Positions 33,968 to 45,222 are shown, counted from the first letter of the stretch. The stretch: DNA of 64,000 nucleotides from Rhizophlyctis rosea (GCA_027596075.1 JADGJC010000043.1:1-64000); one strand, 5' to 3'. Notes: generated by a model not told the origin, from the letters alone. Program-made: numbers and translations.

Positions 33968-36194
33968 ATGTCAACACAAAACCTCGCACAACCAAATCTC
34001 GATGACATCACAAAAAAGTCCATCGACCTCCTCGGACGAATAATCAAAGACAACAAACCGCCCCTCACCGCGAAACTTCTTGCTAAACCTCCATTTCGCT
34101 ACCTTCATGACTTGATTACAGCTGTCATTCACGTTTCCGGATTTGCGGAAGGGTTGTATAATGAGACGGAGACGAATTCTGCGAATGTCCAGGTTCGATG
34201 ATGTCACTTTGCTGATTTTTCCTTCAAAATGCTGATACAAGAGTGGTGTACTGCAGGAGAAAGACGCCAAGCTTGCGTACCTAACGAAGCTAGTGGATGT
34301 GGTGGGGATGTCAACCGGGGTGTTCGTGCGCATGCAGCCCGCTAAGGTCATTGCTGGGTTGGAGCCGGAGGAAACGAATGCATTCCTGCAATTGTTTGCA
34401 AAAGCAGTTTTGAAGAAGGTTTGCTTTCATGAGCTGTGGCATTGATTTTTGCGCCGCTTCTTGAAGCATCTCCGTGCTAACATGACTCTGCACCTGATAA
34501 ACTGCAGGTTGACACAACAGAGGTTGTAAAACGTGTTCTGGCTGGGGAACATCAGCAACCAAAGAAAACAGCTGCACCACCGCCTGCTGGTCAACCAGCA
34601 GCACAACAAAGTGCCCCAGCAAAGGCATCATCGAAGGAGAATCTTAAACAGTCCCAAAAATCTACGTAAGCAAGTACCCACGTTGGGTTTGATGTAAACG
34701 TGCTAACATATACAACCAAGTTCATCTTCCAGGGAGAATTTGGCGAAACAAAAATCCACGGAAAATTTGGCGAAACAAAAATCCACCGAGCTTGGGTCAA
34801 AACCCAAAGCACAACTGCCTCCACCACAACCAGCAAAACCACCAGCACCGCAAGAGCAGCCGCAGCAACCTCCAAAGCAACCAGCTCCAAAACCTGCACC
34901 ACCAAATGATGTAGCGGCACCCACTGCACCACCAGCTCCCCAACCAGCACCGCAGCAGCAACCTCAACCTCAACTGCAGTCCACAAAACCTCTTGCACCA
35001 ATTGCAGCACCACCACAACAACCACAACCACCTCAACAACAGGCCCGTCCACAAACAGAAGAACCACCCGCAGCCCCAGCACCTCCAGAACCGACAGATC
35101 AACCAGAACCAACAGCCGAACCTCCAGAACCAGAGTCAGATGAACAAATACGTCGTCACCCTGAACCAGTCCTTGTCAAACGCCGCGAACGACCAACGAC
35201 TGCTCGTCCTCCCCCACCTAAACTACGCACCGGGGAGGTGGCTATGGAGCCACGTGTTGCTGCTGCATCGACCGCTGCAGCACCTCCTGCGCCTACAATC
35301 ATTACAGAACGTGGGAAGAGTGCTGCTGGTGGTGCTGCCGGTGGAGGAGGTGATGAGGATGAAGAGGATGATGGGTTTGTGGTTGTTCAGCCTGGTGCTG
35401 AGGAGGACTTTTTTGCATCTGCTGGTCGAGCGGGGGTTGGGGCGGGGGAGGAGGTTGTTGGTGGACCTGGAGGTGTGGGGGATGGGTCCGAGCAGCATGG
35501 TGGGTTGGTTTCGAAAATTCTTGCGACTAGGAAGGGGGGAGAGGAAGGTGGGGAGAAGGGGAGAGAAGGGGAGGNNNNNNNNNNGGCGGCGGCCTCCCCA
35601 CGCCCCCCGCCGCGCCCGGGGGGCCCGCCCGGTGGGGCGACGGGGAGAGAAGGGGAGGGGAAGGATGTGGGTGAGAGCGCTAAGGATCGGATTAGTGCCA
35701 AAAAAGAGGTTGGTGCCCGCTGCAATCATTAGTGCAACTGTAGTGTTGATGGATTTCTCCATCAGACACACCACCTGCGAACCCTCATCCAACACCTCTG
35801 CCGCTCGACACACCCGCTGGGCAAAACATTGGATTACATCCAAGAAGATGTGGACAGTATGAACAAGGAGCTTGACATGTGGCGGAAGGAGTGCTCTCGT
35901 CTTCGGAAGCTGGAGGAGGCTGGTGCAATGGGCGGAGCGGGTGGGGAGGAAGATGTGAGTAGGATGAATGGTCAGCTGAAGCAGATTGAAAGTCAGATTG
36001 AGACGCAGATGGAGAGGATTGCGGAGTTAAAGGCTGGGATTATTCAGGTGAGGAGTGAAGAGCACAAGTGGTCTTGGCAAAGGAATGACGAGACGTGGAA
36101 TACTGATTGATCGCTCTCTTTGATTGGTCGGGAACATCAGAACGACGCCAGTATTCAGAAGCTGATTCGCAATGTTACACATCCTGTCAAATAA
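33968..36194 (+). CDS. IFT54: Intraflagellar transport protein IFT54 (TRAF3IP1/MIP-T3), with assembly gap
   Basis: IFT54 is a subunit of the IFT-B complex that carries cargo and tubulin along cilia. Exons at 33968-34192, 34256-34418, 34508-34665, 34733-about 35670, 35766-36047 and 36141-36194 are proposed. The N-terminal calponin-homology-like domain reads TKKSIDLLGRIIKDNKPPLT, PPFRYLHDLITAVI and YLTKLVDVVGMSTGVFVRM. The middle is a Pro/Gln/Ala-rich and acidic disordered linker. The C-terminus holds the conserved HHLRTLIQHLCRSTHPLGK, LDYIQEDVDSMNKELDMWR and a coiled coil ending IQKLIRNV. Ten N bases at 35575-35584 interrupt the linker, so frame and length across the gap are unknown. Its presence implies a flagellated stage. 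Confidence 0.92.
34736..34785 (+). repeat. Tandem duplication of about 27 bp inside IFT54
   Basis: GAATTTGGCGAAACAAAAAT is followed by a near-identical second unit, giving ENLAKQKST twice in the protein just after a splice acceptor. Confidence 0.8.
35575..35584. other. Assembly gap (10 N)
   Basis: Ten N bases. GGGAGAGAAGGGGAGG occurs just before the gap and again about 55 nt after it, with a very GC-rich stretch in between. Confidence 0.95.
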
Positions 36195-36654
36195 AAGGGG
36201 TTGAAGATATTGTCGTTCCAGTGCGAAGTATGGTATCGTCATGCGTTTGCTTTTGTGAATTTAAGACAATGGGTGGTACCTACTTTCTTCGGATGGTTGT
36301 CTCTGAGTGTGGTCACATCCAGCCCAAGTTTTTAGCTATCTTTTCCTCAAAAGCTGCAACAACTGCAATTGGAGGAGGCCAGCAAAACTTGATGTCATTA
36401 ATGCATGATTTTGGTAGGACGCAATCTATGAGGGCCTGCAAAATGGACTTGATTTAAAAGGTCAAACATCAGGGCATGGTTGGACCCCAGCTTCGGTGGA
36501 GGACCCTGATACCTGGGGCTCAGCCCCATGGGCCATAGCGAGGCCGTCAAAAGCCGACTCCGCAGCTGAAGTTTTTCCCACGCTTCATCTCCAGATCAAT
36601 CTCTCTCCGACATTAGCTTGATGAAGACTTACTAAGAGTACCTGGAGGCCATCT
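36195..36654. other. Intergenic, no gene seen
   Basis: 3' flank of IFT54 and the upstream side of the ankyrin gene. A small palindromic stretch (TGGGGCTCAGCCCCA, about 36514-36528) is visible. The true first exon of the next gene may lie here. Confidence 0.4.
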
Positions 36655-36888
36655 GTGCACCCTTCTTGTTCGAGTCCTCTCTCAGACTCCGACGAGACGA
36701 CCCCAGAAGAACAACACATCCCTGACCTACCGGTGCACCCCGCAGCGTCAGACACTCTCTCAGAATCCGACGCGCTGATCACAGAAGAACAACACATTCC
36801 CGATCTACCCGTGCACCCTTCCTTGTCGAATCCTCTCTCAAATTCCGACGAAATGATCACAGAAGAACAATACATCCCCGATCTACCT
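36655..36888 (+). repeat. 78-bp tandem coding repeat, three units
   Basis: Units beginning GTGCACCC start at 36655 and 36733 and 36811. Each encodes 26 residues of the type VHPSxSxPLSxSDE then TEEQHIPDLP. The third unit merges into the F-box-like segment, so the repeat seems to have grown from its first strand. Confidence 0.85.
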
Positions 36889-38814
36889 GCCGAAATCCTA
36901 GCCTCAATCGCGCAATACGGCGACAGATGCTTCGAATCGTATGACACCGCCCGCAAGCTCCGTATATCCTGCAAAGTCCTCTACAAGCTCATCCACGAAG
37001 GTGACATCCGACGCTGCTTCCTTGGAACGCGTGCAGCATGGCTTTGGGGATCGTATTTTGGGCATATCAGAGTTCTGCGAAAGATTTTCGGTGATGGGAA
37101 ACGAATGATGTTTGCGGATGGACGGTTGGGAATGTTCAGTATGGCGTTGCGGTTGGCGGCGACGAACAAAGGGGCCGAGGTTGTGCGGTGGGCTTTGGAG
37201 AATGGCGCTGCAATGGGTATTATGCCCGATATATGTGAGCATGATTTTCTCAACTCGCTGCGGACGGCGCCGGATGTTCAGCAATTGGTGGAGGATGTGG
37301 ACCCGCGTATGGACCCGTTCTTGCGAGCTATCAACAACGGCCATTTGGAAACCGTCAAAGCGTTTGTCGAGATTGGATCGGCTTTGGAGGGAAGGGATTT
37401 GGAATGGGGTGATCGACCATTGAAGCGGAACGGGAGGGACAGATCAAAGTCACCGGACAGTAATTGGTCCATTTTAGACCATTTGGCGGCAAACAAAAGG
37501 AAATCGCAAAGGCTCTGGCCGATTTACAGAGCCATCCAGTTGGGACATAGGGACGTGTGTCTCTATCTGCTCGAACGGTTGCCGTGGCTCACGTGCGGAA
37601 TGCTGACGATGGCAGTAAAAGTCAGACAACGGGACCTCGTTCGAGCTCTACTGCAGCGTCAGGAACTGCAGGATATTTCCAAGAGGATTTTGAAGAAGGC
37701 TCCTGTGATAGCGGCGGTCAATCATGATTTGCCGATGATGACGATTCTTACAGAGGCTATCGGAGACGAAGGTTTCGACGCACACGACATCAGTAGTGTT
37801 CGTGAAATCACCAGCCATGCGGCAGGACTTTTGTTTCCCTACGTGACGGATCCAGCGGTATTTTCTCTCTGGTTACATTTTGCGTTGCGTATGCGGGAAC
37901 CCAGTTTGGCATACGCAATCCTGTTCCACTGTGCTGCTCATGGTCATTCCATTCGGTTTGATTTGGATTATATCCTTGAATCGGCTGCATCATCTTCCAA
38001 TTCGCTTGTGCTGGCCTTGCTCCTCAACGGAGGCATCCGTCGACCCGCTCCCACAACATATAACCCGTCTTTCGATTCTTCTGAATCAGCAACTATCACC
38101 CAACGTCTTCCTTGGATCAGGAATTGGGCAAGAGAAGTGCCACTGTTGGCCGCGGCGGGCTCGTCTTTGTGCATCAGCTTACTCCTTCTTCACGGTGCGG
38201 ACGTGAATGAGGGGAACGGCATTGCGCTATATGAGGCTGTCGAACAGTATCAGAAGGAGGCCGTCATGACATTGCTCGAGGCGGGGGCGGAACCACAAGC
38301 AGCACTCTTTGTTGCTGCTGTCAAGTGTAATATGGAGCTGACGGCGGTGCTTCTTGGCGCCGCGACGGACAAGGACGTACACGAAGTTCTCAATTACGCT
38401 ATCAGGCAAAATGCGGCGGTGGCGGTTCATAACCTGCTGGGAGTGATAGACTATCATAATGACAGGCTGGAACGGGGTCCTGAAGCTATATCTTTCGACA
38501 TCAACAGTATCACGGATAAGACATTCTATGGATGTCACGAAGTTGGGATGAGTTATTCCCGGGATTATGAAGCTTGGCCGCGGACATATTCGATTGGGGG
38601 CAACGCAGCTTGGCCACGGACGGGTGCAATCGTCCTCCCGGTCTTGACGATGATCACGCTTGCAGCCGAAAGCAACTGTCCCGATATCATCCAACAATTC
38701 ATGAATCGTTTCTATCCCAACTCTATCGTTTCGGTTATTCGGACCAAGGAGTTGCTGAAGCAGTGCACAATGCCGCGGAGAGGCATCATTTGGGAGTTGT
38801 TCAGGAAATATTGA
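36655..38814 (+). CDS. F-box-like/ankyrin-repeat protein, 5' part of a disrupted gene
   Basis: The open frame runs from about 36625; its first ATG is at 36853. The in-frame sequence before that starts at a GTG, so a spliced first exon or a start at 36853 is likely. The N-terminus holds tandem 26-residue units ending EEQHIPDLP; the last runs into an F-box-like segment (YIPDLPAEILASIAQYGD then RKLRISCKVLYKLI). About 550 residues of degenerate ankyrin repeats follow (for example GHIRVLRKIFG, NGHLETVKAFVEIGSALEG, LLLLHGADVNEG, AVMTLLEAGAEPQAAL). Near 38695-38715 the homology moves to the next frame without an intron-like signal, so the last residues of this frame (to 38814) are probably out of frame. 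F-box/ankyrin proteins usually serve as SCF substrate adaptors. The target is unknown. Confidence 0.65.
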   Translation: MHPSCSSPLSDSDETTPEEQHIPDLPVHPAASDTLSESDALITEEQHIPDLPVHPSLSNPLSNSDEMITEEQYIPDLPAEILASIAQYGDRCFESYDTARKLRISCKVLYKLIHEGDIRRCFLGTRAAWLWGSYFGHIRVLRKIFGDGKRMMFADGRLGMFSMALRLAATNKGAEVVRWALENGAAMGIMPDICEHDFLNSLRTAPDVQQLVEDVDPRMDPFLRAINNGHLETVKAFVEIGSALEGRDLEWGDRPLKRNGRDRSKSPDSNWSILDHLAANKRKSQRLWPIYRAIQLGHRDVCLYLLERLPWLTCGMLTMAVKVRQRDLVRALLQRQELQDISKRILKKAPVIAAVNHDLPMMTILTEAIGDEGFDAHDISSVREITSHAAGLLFPYVTDPAVFSLWLHFALRMREPSLAYAILFHCAAHGHSIRFDLDYILESAASSSNSLVLALLLNGGIRRPAPTTYNPSFDSSESATITQRLPWIRNWAREVPLLAAAGSSLCISLLLLHGADVNEGNGIALYEAVEQYQKEAVMTLLEAGAEPQAALFVAAVKCNMELTAVLLGAATDKDVHEVLNYAIRQNAAVAVHNLLGVIDYHNDRLERGPEAISFDINSITDKTFYGCHEVGMSYSRDYEAWPRTYSIGGNAAWPRTGAIVLPVLTMITLAAESNCPDIIQQFMNRFYPNSIVSVIRTKELLKQCTMPRRGIIWELFRKY

Positions 38815-40064
38815 GGCTTGGATATCAGGAGACGGAACGGGCAGCTACGTGGCTGAGGGGTGGGACTGATGTCTTTGAGGTTTTGCGAAAGTTGGGACTT
38901 CGGAAGCCGAATGGGAAATGGGGAAGGTGTGCAGGTTGCTTTATGGGAGGAGAGTTTTATTTAGGTAGACCTGTCCGGGCTTGCAGTTGCAATTACGAAA
39001 GATGTGAACACCATTCTGAGTTCAAGCGCTCAGCATCGCATGATCCGGATAGCCCCGTCCTCTCTTCTTCCCGATTGCGTTCTCGCTCGCGAACTCCACG
39101 ATCCTCACGTTCGCCAAGTCCAAGGACACCGCGGAGCGCACGTTCAAGTCATCGTTCACAGAGTTCACGGTCAACTTCTCCACTGAACTCATCGCCAAAC
39201 GGTTCTGACTCCCTTGACATCCATTTGCCAAGTCAAGCTTCCAGTCATGACAGTCCTGTTCAGCGCCAGTCACGCTCGCCATCGGACTCACCTTCACGCT
39301 CCCCACACCACACCGATCCTTCGTTGGAAGATGGTGACAGGCTCGATCATCGGAATGTGCAACGTCGTGATGGACACAGGGTGCATGGGTACCGTAACGA
39401 CTCCGACTCCTCGTCCTACCATCGTCGCCACCGACAAAGCTTTGGCATCAGGTCAACGCGCAGCCATGACGTGGACTCGGATCCTTCCTCCAATCCAGCG
39501 ACTTCCAGCACGTCTTACAGTGACAGTGACAACAGCAGTACGTCCTTCAATCAGAGGTACAGGTCGCGCCAAAGACGTCGCGGGCGAAGTTCAACACCAT
39601 CTTCAAATCACCGCCCCAACTCAGCGACTCCCAGCATACCTGACAGTGACAGTGAGACCCGCAGTCCATCCTTCAACCGGAGATCCAGGTTGCGCCGAAG
39701 ACGTTCCGGGAGTTGATCATCTGGTTACAGCAAAATCTCCGACTCACTGGATTACCGGCGTGGCAAAAGACGTCGTATTGGAAGCTCTCCGTCCAGTCCG
39801 GATTCCGTATCCTCCAACCAGCGCTCCCCTGTTCCATCAATGAGTGATGGCTCCGCCTCCGCGACTTCCATCGAGTCCTACAGTCCACAGCATGGCTTGC
39901 ACCCCAGGCGGCGCACCGGCTCCGAAACACCACCACCTTACCATCGGCATCAAGGCGACCATGCCAACCTGGACTCGTCAGCTGGCAGCGCGACGCTTGG
40001 TGAAAGGCGCCGTGCTTCCTCACCGTCTTACAGCCCGCCTTACAACCCCGACAACAGCTTGTGA
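38700..40064 (+). pseudogene. 3' part of the ankyrin gene: SR-rich tail, off-frame and with an in-frame TGA
   Basis: From about 38700 the protein-like sequence continues one frame over: LYRFGYSDQGVAEAVHNAAE, then HHLGVVQEILRLGYQETERA, another ankyrin-like unit. A Cys-rich stretch (GRCAGCF, RACSCNYERCEHH) and a long Arg/Ser domain with many SRSRTPRS-type motifs follow. This frame hits TGA at 39714-39716, but the same composition (RRGKRRRIGSSPSSPDSVSS) continues in the same frame to a TAA/TGA-type end at 40064. One frameshift plus one nonsense codon indicate a recently broken gene. Sequencing errors, stop-codon readthrough or allelic variation are alternatives. I do not recognise an intact relative. 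Confidence 0.6.
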
Positions 40065-40534
40065 CCCGAAAAATGATGCAACAGATGAAAGTAGTCCGAA
40101 AGAACTTGCAGTAAAAGATTGCGAAACTACCCCTTGCTGTAATAGCCAAATACAGATTGCATTTAAACATGACGTTGCAGGACATGCGTGATATTTAGCT
40201 GAGCCGTTATTTTCCGGATCGGGATGGGGTTTGGGATCAACAATTTGTGGTTCTGTTGTAGGAGGGCACAGCTGAAAAAATTTGTCCCATTGCATTTTGG
40301 AAGCTCCTTATGCCGCAATCAAGCCATATCCAAAGGAGAAAGTGTATCAATCGGCTACTTTCATTTCCACCGTTACCAACCAAGATGCCGAACTGATGCC
40401 GAAGGCCGGTCCTACTGCTCTCAATGACTAAACAGATGCGACGGAAAGCGGCTAGAAATCACCATTCCAACTTGGTATTAAATTCGGTAAATACATAAAA
40501 CGAAGTGTAAATTTTGGGAGTCGAAGGTGTGCCA
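40065..40534. other. Intergenic between the broken SR-rich gene and RSP3
   Basis: Convergent 3' flanks. No gene, repeat or RNA is recognised. Confidence 0.4.
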
Positions 40535-41945
40535 TCAACGATTGGGTTGTTGTGGTAACCGTCCATCGTTACGGATTGTGCGGACGGCGTTGCGAAGGAG
40601 GTCTGCAATGTGATTGATGGATTAGTGCTCGGTGTCATTGCCCCAGATTCCGAGAAATCCTGCATATGTCCAGGACTCACCATCCACCAAAGCACCCGCA
40701 ACAGCCCGTACACTCAAAGCCTTCTCCACCTCCTGCGACAACCAAGGCAAAAACACCGTCTCGACTTCCTTCTCCACCACATCGTAGAAATACCCGTTTG
40801 TGGAGAGTGAGTCAAAGACTGATGGAACGAGGTTGCCCAAATATGCTTGAGCGAAGGCACGAGCAGCGATTTTCTCAGCGACTTCTTGTTGCTCCTTGAG
40901 GATTCTGATTTGTTCCGCAAGCCGGCGTTCTTTTTCTTCGGTGCGACGGCGTTCGGCGTCTTCTAGGCGTTGGACTTCGGATAGTTCGGCTGTGCGGCGT
41001 TGTTCGTGGTCGAGCTTCAATTGTGGTTAGGGTTAAAGTTCAATATGTGCTCCTCTCTAAACCCTCAAAGGCATATGCCATATGCCAAAAGCCATGAATT
41101 GCTAAGATTCACCCACCTGATGCTTCCTCAAAATCTCCAATTCCTCCTCCTCATGCACCTCCATCAAAGCCTGCTCAATTGTCTTCCCAACAATAACCTC
41201 CAACACAGGCGCAACCTCATAATCAAAATCAAACAGCTCCCCTTCATACACCTGTGTCGCCACATCCACTCCACTCTGCTGCGGAATATACAACGGACTT
41301 GGCGCTCGGTCTAGGAACGCGTCGGTTTGTGTTGCCGCAATGGCTTCGGGAATTTTATCGGATAATTCTTCGAGGTAGAGATCAGTTTGAACGTCGATGT
41401 GTTTTCGACCTTCTACGGGGTCGGGGGTGCGGACGCGGCGTTGAGCTTCTGCGCGTCGTTTTGCGCGGAGGCGGCGTTTGAGGTCGGCTTGGCGTTGGAG
41501 TTCTACGGGGTCTGGTTGGGCGTGCTGCATTGTCAGATGAATGAGAATACTGGCTGGTCAGAAGTGCAGATATGGACATGAATGGGGGCCTTGTATTGCA
41601 ATGGTAGATGGATACTTACCAAAGGTATTGTAGGGCTAGCATATGTGTTTCCGCGATGAATGCGACGGTCATACATGATATTCACATGTCTTCAAAATTT
41701 TGCACACATGTGTTAAAAATAGATACTACACAAGAACAATGTTGATCAACCCCGTTGAGGACTTACTGTTGCCCCTTGTCTTTCTCATACGGATCCCGGT
41801 ACTTCTTGCGGGCAGCCATAGCTGCTTGCACAGCTCGTGGCTCTGCTGCGAAGCCATATGCATCTTGACCATCAGCAGCAGGGGCGAACGGCTCTGGAGT
41901 CTTTCCCGCTGCTGCGGGGAGCGTCGGTGGAGCAGACGCGAGCAT
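40535..41945 (-). CDS. RSP3: Radial spoke protein 3 (RSPH3)
   Basis: RSP3 is the dimeric backbone that anchors radial spokes to doublet microtubules in motile 9+2 axonemes. Five exons (41945-41767, 41689-41620, 41524-41117, 41014-40681, 40602-40535) join in frame to 352 residues. Family motifs are FAAEPRAVQ, ARKKYRDPYEKD, NIMYDRRIHRGNTYASPTIP, VELQRQADLKRRLRAKRRAE, RTPDPVEGRKHIDVQTDLYLE, KTIEQALMEV and the C-terminal coiled coil with AYLGNLVPSVFDSLSTNGYF. The start at 41945 is the first ATG in the conserved exon; open sequence upstream leaves a short additional N-terminus possible. It stands 322 bp from the divergent calponin gene. Confidence 0.93.
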
Positions 41946-42267
41946 GGGAGGTTGTTTTGTGGGCTTGACTGCTGTGTGATGATCCTTGTTCGGAAATTGA
42001 TTCGCTTCGTATGCTATGTAGTGCGTACTAGTTTGTGGGAATAGAATCGAACAATTTAGCTTTCAACGAGCAATTGTTTCTGGGACCTCAAACCCAAGCT
42101 TACCTAATCCCACCCCTGTGCCCCCGCATTCATGATCGCCACCCAAGATGCGTGCCTCCCCCATGTGGAAGTTCGCCAGTCTCAAACCTCCTCTCCCCAG
42201 GTGTTTTGCATCTGCCTTTCAATCCCCTTCTCGTAGATCAAAGCTCTCTGTTGTACAGAAGCCCAAC
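41946..42267. promoter_or_regulatory. Divergent promoter region, RSP3 / calponin
   Basis: 322 bp between divergent start codons. It may contain a short upstream exon of either gene. No specific site is identified. Confidence 0.35.
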
Positions 42268-43953
42268 ATGACGGGCAACACAGCGGTCCCAATCTATGGC
42301 CTTGATCGAGAACTAGGTAAAATGCGGAAGTCTTGCGTCGTCCGCCGTCAGCTCTGGTTATGTAAACAACAGAAGGGAACCCCAGACTCACGCAACTGCA
42401 CCTCTACAGCTGAAAAAGCACAAGCAAAGTATGACCCGGAGCGGGAGCGCCAAGCGCGCGAATGGGTTGAGAACGTGACAGGGGAGAAGATCGAGGATCC
42501 GTCACTACAGGAGGGGCTTAAGGATGGTGTTTTGATATGCAAGTGAGTCGATGAGGGCGGAATTAGGCATTGAAGCGTGTGACGTATTTAACAAATGTGT
42601 GCCTTGATTCCCAACAGGCTAGCAAACATAGTTATTCCGAACTGCTCCATCAAAGTTAATACGTCGAAGATGCCTTTCAAGCAGGTTGGTATCGTTATTG
42701 CAAGCTTACAATCCGCCATCTGGTCCTCTGTCACCTTTTGACACGACTCCTCACTTTGTACCGCAAAACCTCAGATGGAGAACATCAATAACTTCCTTTC
42801 CGCTCTGACCAACCTTGGCGTGCCAAAAGCGGACCAGTTCCAAACTATTGATCTGTATGAGGGGAAGAACATGAATCAGGTCCGTAAAAGCCATCTCCAG
42901 GGTTTGCATTTGAGATAATGTCGCTTTCTTTGTTCAGATCCTGTAATACTCAAACATATATGGTTGCCGCCTTCTTTGATGATTAGGTAGTCGACACGAT
43001 TTTCGCTCTGTCACGGAATGCGGTGAAAGCTGGGTTCGAAGGCCCGCTGCTGGGGCCTAAGCTAGCTGATAAGCATGTGAGTCTTCAAATTGAAGATGCG
43101 TTGATTGTGTTTACTTCGCCGTTATCAAATGATACTCACAATGACACCCCATTCACACTGTAGGAAGTTAACTTCAGCGATGAAGCTCTAGCGCAGGGGA
43201 AAGCTGTGATTGGACTTCAAATGGGTTTTGCTGGTAAGTGCCTTCAGTATGCCATTTGGTGTAGAAATTTCAACCGAATGTTGCCTCACGGTAATGCCAC
43301 AGGCGGCGCTAGTCAGTCTGGGATGACGTATGGAGGAAGGAGGCAGATTCATGACCCGAACATCTCGTGAGTATACAATCATCCTGTCACTCCATTGCAA
43401 GGGGCGGTCCGAGGTATAACGTCCTAATCATAATCGATGTCAATCAATGACAGCAATAAGCCCTCTGAAGTGCCTTCTCAGCAGATGGGATTCAGTGGTG
43501 GGGCAAGTCAGTCCGGCATGTCGTATGGGACACGGAGACAGATTCATGATCCTCATGTTTCGTGAGTGTCGGTCATAGCGGAACGATCCCTGAAACCTTG
43601 CTCCTAATCAGCTACTTGCGCACATGTCAGAAACGCACCCACAAACGAACCATCCCAACAAATGGGCTTTACAGGAGGAGCAAGCCAAGCCGGCATGTCC
43701 TACGGAACGAGAAGGCAGATTCAGGACCCGAATGTTTCGTAAGTATACGCAAGGTATCTTCTCCTGCTGCATTTGTGACGCATGCTGAATTGGTAAAATT
43801 TGCACCAGCTCCCTCACACCATCGGGTGAGCCATCACAGCAGATGGGATTCACGGGTGGGGCAAATGCGAGTGGGATGTCGTACGGGGGCAGGCGAGAGA
43901 TTGGTGGGAAGAAGTCTGCGGTGGGGTCTACGGAGTCATTGGACTCGAAATGA
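42268..43953 (+). CDS. Calponin/transgelin with CH domain and four calponin repeats
   Basis: This is an actin-binding protein. The start MTGNTAVPIYGLDRELAEK joins by splicing at 42316/42410. The single CH domain reads YDPERERQAREWVENVTGEK, LKDGVLICKLAN, MPFKQMENINNFL and LYEGKNMNQVVDTIFALSRN. Four calponin-family repeats follow, each of the type QMGFxGGASQSGMSYGxRR. Each of the last three repeats sits in its own exon, and the introns fall between repeat linkers (NIS, HVS, NVS). Yeast Scp1 has one such repeat and animal calponins usually have three, so four is more than either. Actin bundling is inferred from the family. Confidence 0.92.
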
Positions 43954-45122
43954 AGTATTGTATTGAATGAGGATTTGCATCACGGATTGTAAGGGGGTTT
44001 GTGCAGTACTTATAGTTCCCTAAAATGTTATGTTGTGCTCATGGTCCCTGAGCAATTGTCCTATTGAGGGTAAAAAGTGCGCTAGACTGATGGGACACCA
44101 TGATACCAAGAACGTGCTACTCGGTGCACTGGCTCCTTGCATTGATGTCTTTTCATGTCTATCATTACCTATCCTTCGCTCCTCAAGCATCTGAATGTGG
44201 CGATCTGGAGGCTTTGTAGGCTTCCAACAGCTGGGTCCTACGAAAAGAAAATGGAGATTGGTAGCCCCGATTACTGTTCATTTTGAGGGACTGGATGCCA
44301 TCTCTTTTGGTCAAATAGGTAGCATCCGACTTACGGAGCAATTGAATAGTCCGCATACTTTGATCGAGTGATCCTTGATCTGTGAGAGGCGTATGACGAA
44401 TAGCTTTACAGGCGTCTCGGACCCTCCGATGGTCGTCTTCCTCATGTCAATTCTGCTCCTCACCCACATTTTTCAGAACTTGTTCAGGACTGACCGCAGT
44501 TTCGCAGACATCATTTTCGAATGGGTGCGGGGAGTTCTGTCAATCGGAGTCGGCGGGACAGCTTGTCAAAAGCATCTCGGAAAGGAGCATCCAAGCAGGC
44601 GAGCTTGGTAGACATTGGTGGGTGAGTCTTCTGACGCATCGGTCTTCTAGTTGGTGGTGAAGGGCCGAGAGTGGAAAATTCAAACTCTAGCGGTATGCGG
44701 GTATCGTAAGACTGGCGGGGTTTGGACATGGGAGGGATGGGAGAATAAGTCAGCATCTCCTTCATAGGAGAGATGACCCTCGCGTTAGAGTTCGGAATCT
44801 CCCATCGGAATGACTCAATTTGCGCATGTCAGGCCCGTGCCACCGCTATCCGTCTCCAACTGTTTCGCGCAAGGTTACACAGTTGCAAGCGCAGCACTTT
44901 GGAAATGATGATAGCGCCTGCACCCTACTCCCATTTCCGCTATGACGCTTTCCTAATACGGGGGCCATAGATCATCATTTTGATAATCAAGTCGGGCCCG
45001 TTGTCAAGCATCCTTCATCTCCCCAATGACTGTGCCGTCAAATCCGGGCCGGGATTTGCAATGAGGGGACATTTTGGGGTGTGATAAGTCGAACTCAATA
45101 GAAAGGAAGCGGAGAAATTGAC
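43954..45122. other. Intergenic, no supported gene
   Basis: About 1.2 kb before the peroxiredoxin promoter. An 84-codon minus-strand frame (44511-44765) is the best candidate but has no recognisable motif. Confidence 0.4.
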
Positions 45123-45123
45123 C

Positions 45124-45130
45124 TATATAA
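45124..45130 (+). promoter_or_regulatory. TATA box of the peroxiredoxin gene
   Basis: TATATAA lies 93-99 nt upstream of the ATG at 45223, followed by a CT-rich leader, as expected for a highly expressed gene. Confidence 0.6.
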
Positions 45131-45222
45131 ATCCTACCATCCTTTGCAGGCCGCCCCTACCGCCCCGTCTCCAACCACAACCCTCATCTGATCTCCTCTC
45201 ATCACTTCCGCCAACCGCAAAT

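Noticed and set aside
34591..35112. 173-codon Val/Leu-rich minus-strand frame
   Set aside because: Complement of the Pro/Gln/Thr-rich linker of IFT54; its apparent hydrophobic segments are artefacts of that composition.
44511..44765. 84-codon minus-strand frame upstream of the peroxiredoxin
   Set aside because: No recognisable motif, promoter or splice structure; overlaps another random frame.
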